From DATJBC01 sp035515515 (GTDB lineage: Bacteria; Actinomycetota; Acidimicrobiia; Acidimicrobiales; UBA8190), in contig DATJBC010000202.1 of assembly GCA_035515515.1 (NCBI GenBank), forward strand, positions 1 through 18,055: a stretch of DNA of 18,055 bases, read 5' to 3'. Below the pieces are notes generated by a model. That model ran no database searches. It was not told the origin of the DNA and was given only the letters and a program-made list of their open reading frames with translations. Both the position numbers and the translations under genes were made by a program. Below are positions 6,885 through 12,527 of this stretch, piece by piece (within the stretch, counting starts at the first letter, position 1; each line of letters starts with the position of its first letter).

Positions 6885-6910
6885 CCACGAGTACCAGGGC
6901 GAGAAGTTGC

Positions 6911-6938
6911 GGGCCCGCCCGGCTGTCGGGCCCGCCCG
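6911..6938. repeat. 11-bp direct repeat with internal hairpin
   Basis: GGGCCCGCCCG occurs at 6911-6921 and again at 6928-6938. Within it GCCCG (6917-6921) and CGGGC (6927-6931) can form a short stem. The repeat lies between the end of the substrate-binding protein gene and the start of the hydrolase, so it could be a terminator or processing site between these two same-strand genes. Confidence 0.35.
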
Positions 6939-6960
6939 CGCGCCGGGCCCCTCCCCGGGC

Positions 6961-8490
6961 TCACTGGGCAAGGGGCGTCCAGCTCTGCACCACGTGCCAG
7001 CACGTGCCCTGGGGCTTCCCGGTGTAGGTGGGCACGCACAGGGGCCCGGGCGGCACGTTGTTGTGCAGCTCGACCACCTGGTACTCCGTGGGGCCGGAGA
7101 ACTTGTCGGCACCGAAGCTGAGCACCGGGGTGAGCGTCCCGGGGAAGCCCTGGATGCCCGCCATGGCCTGGACGAAGGTGCGCCGGTTGAGGTCGTGGCC
7201 CGCCCTGGTGGCGGCCAGGGCGAACAGCCGCACGGCCTGGCACCAGCTCACGATGGGGCCCTGCTCCTCTATGTAGGGCGACACCGAGGCGTCGGTCGGC
7301 TTGTTGTGGGCCCTCCACGTGTCGTAGCAGCTGGTGACCGAGGGGTTGTAGCCGCCCTGGCTCTCGGGGATGGGGGCGTCGGTCCCGCCCAGTGTCTCCA
7401 CCGTGACGCCCTCCTGGCCCTCGAGCTGCTGCTCGTAGGGGATGGGGATGAGCCCCAGGGTCACGGTGATGGCGGACTCGTAGTCCGACAGGAGCAGCTT
7501 GGGGATGAAGTCCTGGGCGTGCTCCTGGGCCAGGTAGGGGAAGAACGAGTTGAACGGCATGAGCGGGATCACCGAGGTGACGCCGGCCGCCTTGAGGCGC
7601 TGCACCACCAGGGGCGCGGCGGCGTTCGAGGCGGCCGTGTCGGTCGGGTTGGAGGGCAGCGTCTCCACCACCGGGTGGTCGATGCCGGCCCGCCGCAGGT
7701 CGGGCAGCAGGTACTGGTTGAGCGCCACCTGGTCGCTCGTGCGGTCGCCGGCCACGATGCCCACCTTGACCGACGGGCCGAGGAGCCCCGCGCTCGTACC
7801 CCACGCCACCACCGTGCGCAGGATGTCGGCCTGGTCGGGACCGGTCCACCACAGGTAGGGGGAGCCCTGCTGGGTCCAGTTGCTCACCGTCGTCCACTGC
7901 CCGATGAAGGGGGTGTGGCCCTCCTGGGTGATGCACAGCTCGTTGTCGCCCGTCCACGAGCCCAGGCCGTCCACCACGGCGAACACCGGTGGGCTCCCCT
8001 CGGTCCACTGCTTGCACAGCGCCCGCATGCCCGCTTCGTTGGTGGGGTCGAACTGCACGATCATGGCGTTGATCTTGCGGCCGTTGACGCCGCCCGCCTG
8101 GTTGATGGCGTTGACGAAGGTGTTGATGGCGGCCCGCTGGGCGCCGAACTCGGTGTCGCCCGCGAATCCGAAGTTGGACGCCAACGACGCCAGGTTGGAG
8201 ATCGGGAACACCACGTTGATCGAGGTGGCGCTGACGCCCCGGCTGCTCGTGGAGGCCTGGTCGATCCCCACCCCGCTCGGCCCGCCCAGGCCCGTCGGGT
8301 TGGTCCCGGTGGTGGCGCCGTCGCGCGCCCCGGGGGCCGTGCTCGAGGAGGTCCCGGCGGCGATGCCGTACACGGCGCCGCCCACGACCACCGCAGCCGC
8401 GAGGACCGAGGCCACCTGCACCCCGACGGGACGCCGCCGGAGCCGTCGCCACGACCGCCGGAGCACCGCCGCCGGACCAGAACTCGCCAT
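6961..8490 (-). CDS. Branched-chain amino acid/amide-type ABC substrate-binding protein (Peripla_BP_6)
   Basis: A 509-residue protein. An arginine-rich N-terminus (RRSWRRLRRR) precedes one hydrophobic helix (about 22-47) with no lipobox cysteine. It is therefore likely an anchored or Sec-exported protein, not the usual lipoprotein. A Ser/Thr/Gly linker leads into a type I periplasmic-binding fold: GVSATSINVVFPI strand, a GAQRAAINTFVNAINQAGGVNGRKI region typical of LivJ/LivK-like proteins, and paired later domains. Several cysteines suggest extracellular disulfides. The ligand is not identifiable. The ATG at 8490 has a strong GGGGAGGGGAGGGG-like ribosome site. It probably serves the Liv-type permease operon at 9.6-15.0 kb, though a divergent dioxygenase gene separates them. 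Confidence 0.82.
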   Translation of the reverse strand: MASSGPAAVLRRSWRRLRRRPVGVQVASVLAAAVVVGGAVYGIAAGTSSSTAPGARDGATTGTNPTGLGGPSGVGIDQASTSSRGVSATSINVVFPISNLASLASNFGFAGDTEFGAQRAAINTFVNAINQAGGVNGRKINAMIVQFDPTNEAGMRALCKQWTEGSPPVFAVVDGLGSWTGDNELCITQEGHTPFIGQWTTVSNWTQQGSPYLWWTGPDQADILRTVVAWGTSAGLLGPSVKVGIVAGDRTSDQVALNQYLLPDLRRAGIDHPVVETLPSNPTDTAASNAAAPLVVQRLKAAGVTSVIPLMPFNSFFPYLAQEHAQDFIPKLLLSDYESAITVTLGLIPIPYEQQLEGQEGVTVETLGGTDAPIPESQGGYNPSVTSCYDTWRAHNKPTDASVSPYIEEQGPIVSWCQAVRLFALAATRAGHDLNRRTFVQAMAGIQGFPGTLTPVLSFGADKFSGPTEYQVVELHNNVPPGPLCVPTYTGKPQGTCWHVVQSWTPLAQ

Positions 8491-8530
8491 CGTCGCCCCT
8501 CCCCTCCCCGGGAGCCTGCGTGGTGGCCCG

Positions 8531-8557
8531 AGGATATGCGGCGTGGGCTCCGGTCAC
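8531..8557 (-). promoter_or_regulatory. Candidate promoter of the substrate-binding protein gene
   Basis: On the minus strand GTGACC (complement of 8552-8557) is followed after 15 bp by TATCCT (complement of 8531-8536), a good TANNNT -10. Transcription would start near 8524, giving a leader of about 33 nt with the GGAGGGG ribosome site. The spacer is short, so the -35 is less sure than the -10. Confidence 0.45.
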
Positions 8558-8569
8558 CGGCCATCGCGG

Positions 8570-8598
8570 TTGTCCGGCTCGGGACGCTGGGGCACGAT
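8570..8598 (+). promoter_or_regulatory. Candidate promoter of the TauD-like gene, probably leaderless
   Basis: TTGTCC (8570-8575), 17 bp, CACGAT (8593-8598), then 8 nt to the GTG at 8607. There is no Shine-Dalgarno sequence. The -10 begins with C not T, so this is moderate evidence. Confidence 0.4.
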
Positions 8599-8606
8599 GG
8601 ACGGGC

Positions 8607-9476
8607 GTGGACGTGGTAACCGGCCTGGACATCCGAGCGTTGTCGCCCACCATCGGGGCCGAGGTGCACGGGCTGGACCTCTCCCGGCCCCTGGGGGACG
8701 ACGTGGTGGCCCAGGTGCGGGCGGCGCTGTGTCGACACCTGGTGCTGTTCTTCCCGGGCCAGGACCTGAGCCCCGAGCACCAGGCGGGTTTCGCCCGCCA
8801 GTTCGGCGAGGTGACGCCGGCGCACCCCGTCCTCCCCGCCATCGAGGGCAGCGCCGAGGTGCTCGCCATCGACGGGCGCGAGGATCGTGCCTCGTGGTGG
8901 CACACCGATGTGACCTTCCTGGCCACGCCGCCTTTGGGCTCCATCCTGCACATGCGCGAGGCGCCCGAGATCGGGGGCGACACCATGTGGGTGAGCCTCC
9001 AGGCCGCCTACGACGCCCTGGCCGCCCCGGTGCGCGCCCTGTGCGACCAACTCATCGCCTGGCACCACGACCCCTGGTTCGCCGCGGACGTGGAGGCCAA
9101 GGGCGGCTACGAGTGGGACGGGAAGTGGCGCGACAAGCTCTACCCGGTGTCGCATCCGGTGGTGCGCACCCATCCCGAGACGGGGCGCAACGGCCTGTTC
9201 GTCAACTCGCAGTTCACGAGGTTCCTCGAGGGTGTGTCCAAGCTCGAGAGCGACATGCTCCTGGACATGCTCTACCGGCACTGCCAGCGCCCCGAGTTCA
9301 GCTGCCGCTTCCGGTGGAAGGCCGGAGACGTCGCCTTCTGGGACAACCGGGCCACCTTGCACTACGCCCTCGACGACTACGGCGAGGCCTTGCGCATCGC
9401 CCACCGGGTGACGCTGCGCGGGGACGCCCCCTACGGGCCCGCCCGGCCGCCGAGGCCGGTCTCGCCGCCCGCCTGA
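8607..9476 (+). CDS. TauD/TfdA-family Fe(II)/2-oxoglutarate dioxygenase
   Basis: A 289-residue enzyme close in length and layout to taurine dioxygenase. The iron ligands are H99 and D101 (WWHTDVTF) and H252 (LHYA). T126 and R263 match the 2-oxoglutarate contacts, and R267 matches the arginine that holds the sulfonate in E. coli TauD. The HPVVRTHP and WDNR.T.HYA..DY blocks are also kept. The family oxidises a carbon next to a sulfonate, sulfate ester or carboxylate, using O2 and 2-oxoglutarate. From memory, TauD contacts H70 and N95 align here with T70 and A95, so taurine itself is uncertain; alkyl sulfates, other sulfonates or aryloxy acids are alternatives. The GTG at 8607 gives family-like numbering; an ATG at 8520 lies inside the divergent promoter region. 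Confidence 0.85.
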   Translation: MDVVTGLDIRALSPTIGAEVHGLDLSRPLGDDVVAQVRAALCRHLVLFFPGQDLSPEHQAGFARQFGEVTPAHPVLPAIEGSAEVLAIDGREDRASWWHTDVTFLATPPLGSILHMREAPEIGGDTMWVSLQAAYDALAAPVRALCDQLIAWHHDPWFAADVEAKGGYEWDGKWRDKLYPVSHPVVRTHPETGRNGLFVNSQFTRFLEGVSKLESDMLLDMLYRHCQRPEFSCRFRWKAGDVAFWDNRATLHYALDDYGEALRIAHRVTLRGDAPYGPARPPRPVSPPA

Positions 9477-9480
9477 GGCG

Positions 9481-9563
9481 CCCCGGGGAATGGCGCCCCG
9501 GGGAATGGGTCCCCGGGGAATGGGTCCCCGGGGAATGGGTCCCCGGGGAATGGGGGCCCCGGG
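9481..9563. repeat. 15-bp tandem repeat (five units) with palindromic core
   Basis: Five head-to-tail 15-bp units of ccccggggaatgggt: 9481-9495 (ends gcg), 9496-9510, 9511-9525, 9526-9540 (three identical), and 9541-9555 (ends ggg). A partial ccccggg follows at 9557-9563. Each unit holds the palindrome CCCCGGGG. It lies in the 115-bp gap between the convergent dioxygenase and LivG stops, starting 4 bp after the dioxygenase TGA, so it is not needed for either protein. The identity of the inner units suggests recent slippage. Confidence 0.9.
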
Positions 9564-9591
9564 TCGGCACGGCCGGGTCGGGCGGCGCGGG

Positions 9592-10440
9592 TCAGCGGGG
9601 CTGCGCCGGCCCGCTCACGTTCAGGGCGGCCTCGCTGGCGCCGAGGTAGGCCGCCAGGGCCCTGGGGTCGCGGCGCACGACGTCAGGGCTCCCCGATGCG
9701 ACGACGGCGCCCGTCTGCATGACCACGACCGTCGAGCACAGTTCGAACACGAGCGGCACGTCGTGCTCGACGAGGAGGATGGTGGCGTCCGTGACCTCGT
9801 GGAGCCGCTGCAGGAGGGGGATGAAGGCCTCGGCCTCCCGCTGGGCGATGCCCGCCGTGGGCTCGTCGAGCAGCAGGAGCCTGGGACGCGCCAGCACCAC
9901 CGACGCCAGGTCCACGACGCGGCGCGTCCCGGTCGACAGATGTCCCGTCACGTGGTTGCGAAACCGCTCCAGGCCGAACGAGCCGATGACGCGGTCGACC
10001 GCTCGGCGCTTGTCCCGCTCGCTGCGCCGCGCCCACGGCAGCTGCAACGTCGTCGACAGCACGCTCACCCGCTGCCGGGCGTCCTCGCACAACAGCAGGG
10101 TGTCCTCGACGGTGAGCTCGGGATAGAGCCGGCAGTCCTGGAACGACCGCACCACCCCCAGCCCGGCCCGCTCTTCGGGGATGTAGTCCGCCATGTCCTC
10201 CCCGTCGAGCAGGAGGCTCCCCTCGGTCGGTGCCACCAACCCCGACACCGTGTCCAGCAGTGTCGTCTTGCCCGACCCGTTCGGCCCGATGAGCCCCACC
10301 ACGGACCCGGGAGCCACGTCCATGCGCACGTGGTCGACGGCCTGGACGCCGCCGAAGCTCACCACCAGGTCGCGGACCTCGAGGGCGGCGGGCCCCGTGC
10401 GCCGCGGCCGAGCCCCGTCGCCAGGGTCGCCGGGGCTCAC
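9592..10440 (-). CDS. livG: LivG-type ABC transporter ATP-binding protein
   Basis: A 282-residue ATPase of the branched-chain amino acid (HAAT) transporter family. It shows Walker A GPNGSGKTT (52-60), Q-loop Q101, Walker B LLLLDEP (188-194) and the switch histidine H226 in LLVEHD. The ABC signature is LSTGTRR (168-174) instead of LSGGQ, a form I associate with actinobacterial Liv-like ATPases. The GTG at 10440 overlaps the permease stop in a GTGA (10437-10440), which fixes the start and implies coupled translation. The open frame runs far upstream but that part is antisense-like filler over the permease gene. It should pair with the LivF-type domain of the MFS fusion to power the fused permease. 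Confidence 0.88.
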   Translation of the reverse strand: MSPGDPGDGARPRRTGPAALEVRDLVVSFGGVQAVDHVRMDVAPGSVVGLIGPNGSGKTTLLDTVSGLVAPTEGSLLLDGEDMADYIPEERAGLGVVRSFQDCRLYPELTVEDTLLLCEDARQRVSVLSTTLQLPWARRSERDKRRAVDRVIGSFGLERFRNHVTGHLSTGTRRVVDLASVVLARPRLLLLDEPTAGIAQREAEAFIPLLQRLHEVTDATILLVEHDVPLVFELCSTVVVMQTGAVVASGSPDVVRRDPRALAAYLGASEAALNVSGPAQPR

Positions 10441-12527
10441 GGGGCCGCCTCGGTGACCGGGTGGTGCGGCACGACGCCATCGCCCCCGGCCCCCACGACC
10501 TGCCGGGCGCTCCCCGCCCCCCCGGCACGCGCCGTCGCCGCCACGGCCAGGCCTTCCACGCCGTCGCCCTCGGTGCCGGGGTGGCGCCGGACCCTCCAGC
10601 GCACGACGCCCGCGCTGGCGAGGTCCCCGACGCGGTGCATCACGTCGGCCATGCCCCCCGGCAGGTAGAGGATGAAGGCCATGAGCCCCATGCCGCTCGT
10701 GAGGAACTGGATGGAGGTGGTGGACCCGAAGATGGCGGGGAGGCCGACGAGGTAGAGCGAGCCCATGATGGCGCCGGCGATCGAGTCGAGCCCACCGATC
10801 ACCACCATCGACACCACGAGGATCGACACCGTGGGGTCGAAGGTCGTGGTGCTGAAGCGCTCGGTGGCGAAGGCGAAGCACACGCCGGCGTAGCCGGCCA
10901 TGAACCCCGACAGGGCGAATGCCATGAGCTTCGTCCGCACCACCGGGATACCGGCCGACCCAGCCGCCACCTCGTTGTCGCGCACGGCGATGAGCCGGCG
11001 GGCGATGCCGCGGTCCCGCCACACCTGCACCATGAGCGCCGACAGCACGAGCACCCCGAGCGAGAACCAGGCGAAGGCCCGCTCCGAAGACAGCCCCAGC
11101 CCGAGCAACGTGGGCCGGGAGACGAGCGTGGACTGCGGGTTGGGCAGGCCCGAGCAGACGACGCGGTGCACGAGCGGGACCGTCCAGCACGAGGTGGCCA
11201 GCACCGACGTCTGCATGAACAACGCGAAGCCGAGGGTGCTCACCGCCAGGTAGAGGCCGCGGATCCGCAAGGCGGTGAGGCCCACCAGGATCGACACCAC
11301 GGCCGAGACGACGCCCGCCAAGGGCAGCAGCGCCACGAGCGGCACCCCGGACCCGAGGTGCGCCGCCATGTCGGCGCCCACGGCGACGAGGGCGAATTGC
11401 CCAAGCGACACCTGTCCGGACCACCCTGTGAGGACGGTGAGCGACAGGGCGATGACGCCGTACAGGCAGATCTGCGACATGAGGAAGTCGTGCCCGACGT
11501 CGAGCACGAGAGGCAGCAGGGCGGCGATCACGACCGCCGCCAGGACCCCCGACCGTCCCACCTGCCGCCGCAGGCGGTCACCGGTGGGGTGGAGGCGGAG
11601 CGTCCCGTACAGCCAGGTCGTTCGCTCGGCCGTGCGCGACTCCTTCTGGAGCGACGCGGCGCGCACCAACAGCGACACCTGCAGGATGGCGAAGAGGATG
11701 AGCTCGACGGTGGCCGAGCCGGTCGTGGGGTTGGTGATGTTCCACTGGAGCAGCTCGACCACGATCCCCATGCCCACGCCGGCGGCGAAGGCGACCGGGA
11801 GGCTCACCATGGCGCCCAGCAGCGCGGCCACGAGCGCCAGCAACAGGAGGTCCGGGCTGAGCACCTGGGTGAGCACGCTCGCCTGCCCGGGGGACGCCAG
11901 CACGGCCGTGATGGCCGACAGGGCGCCGGCGATGGTCCACGCCACCGTGGAGGTGCGGCGCACCCACACGCCCGACAGGCGGGCGGATTCGGCGTTCTCT
12001 GCCGAGGCCCGCATGGCCAGGCCCCAGGGGGAGTACCGGATGAACAACGCCAGGCCGATGGCCACCACGGGGGCCACGATGAGCGTCAGCACCTCACCCG
12101 GGGTGAACTGGAACGTCCCGACGCTGAAGGTCCAGTCGATGGGCACCGGGACCGAGCGGAACAGCTTCTTGGGCCGGATGAACGGCAAGAGCGTGAAGAG
12201 GAACAGGACCTGCGACAGGCCGATGGTGGCCACCATCACCATCACCCGGGGGCGGTCGAACAGCCGTCTGAGCAGCAGCTCCGACAACGCGCCGACCGTG
12301 GCGGCCAGCGCCAGCGAGAACAACAGCGCCACCCAGTAGTTGATCCCGAAGTCGTAGAACAGCTTGACCAGGAAGACGGCCGCCACCACGCCCAGCTGGC
12401 CCTGGGCGAAGTTGACGACGCGGCTGGTGCGGTAGATGAGCACCAGCCCCACGGCCAGGAGCCCGTAGCCCAGTCCCAGGATGGCGCCCTCGAGGACGAC
12501 CGACGACGGGACCGACACCCCGGTCAC
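10437..12527 (-). CDS. Fused LivH-LivM branched-chain amino acid-type ABC permease
   Basis: A 696-residue membrane protein joining both permease subunits of a Liv-type importer. Residues about 8-310 are LivH-like: GLGYGLLAVGLVLIYRTSRVVNFAQG near the start, and MRASAENAESARLSGV in the middle. A hydrophilic linker (QKESRTAERTT) follows. Residues about 340-620 are LivM-like: LTGWSGQVSLGQFALVAVGA, RIRGLYLAVSTLGFALF, IAVRDNEVAAGSAG with the ATPase-contact EAA-like helix, and a GGLDSIAGAIMG loop. The last ~60 residues are a basic then Gly/Ala/Val-rich cytoplasmic tail. Separate livH and livM genes are usual in proteobacteria; fusions are known in actinobacteria. The GTG at 12527 overlaps the upstream stop in GTGA (12524-12527), which sets the start. 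Confidence 0.9.
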   Translation of the reverse strand: MTGVSVPSSVVLEGAILGLGYGLLAVGLVLIYRTSRVVNFAQGQLGVVAAVFLVKLFYDFGINYWVALLFSLALAATVGALSELLLRRLFDRPRVMVMVATIGLSQVLFLFTLLPFIRPKKLFRSVPVPIDWTFSVGTFQFTPGEVLTLIVAPVVAIGLALFIRYSPWGLAMRASAENAESARLSGVWVRRTSTVAWTIAGALSAITAVLASPGQASVLTQVLSPDLLLLALVAALLGAMVSLPVAFAAGVGMGIVVELLQWNITNPTTGSATVELILFAILQVSLLVRAASLQKESRTAERTTWLYGTLRLHPTGDRLRRQVGRSGVLAAVVIAALLPLVLDVGHDFLMSQICLYGVIALSLTVLTGWSGQVSLGQFALVAVGADMAAHLGSGVPLVALLPLAGVVSAVVSILVGLTALRIRGLYLAVSTLGFALFMQTSVLATSCWTVPLVHRVVCSGLPNPQSTLVSRPTLLGLGLSSERAFAWFSLGVLVLSALMVQVWRDRGIARRLIAVRDNEVAAGSAGIPVVRTKLMAFALSGFMAGYAGVCFAFATERFSTTTFDPTVSILVVSMVVIGGLDSIAGAIMGSLYLVGLPAIFGSTTSIQFLTSGMGLMAFILYLPGGMADVMHRVGDLASAGVVRWRVRRHPGTEGDGVEGLAVAATARAGGAGSARQVVGAGGDGVVPHHPVTEAAP

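Noticed and set aside
8520..8606. ATG-initiated longer form of the TauD-like protein
   Set aside because: The extension overlaps the divergent promoter region, lacks a ribosome site and shifts residues away from the family numbering that the GTG at 8607 reproduces.
9481..9563. CRISPR-like array
   Set aside because: The 15-bp units are directly adjacent with no spacers and no cas genes nearby, so it is a simple tandem repeat.
10441..11424. Upstream extension of the LivG reading frame on the minus strand
   Set aside because: The extension lies over the LivM half of the permease and has Arg/Gly/Ala filler. The GTGA overlap at 10437-10440 gives a natural start.
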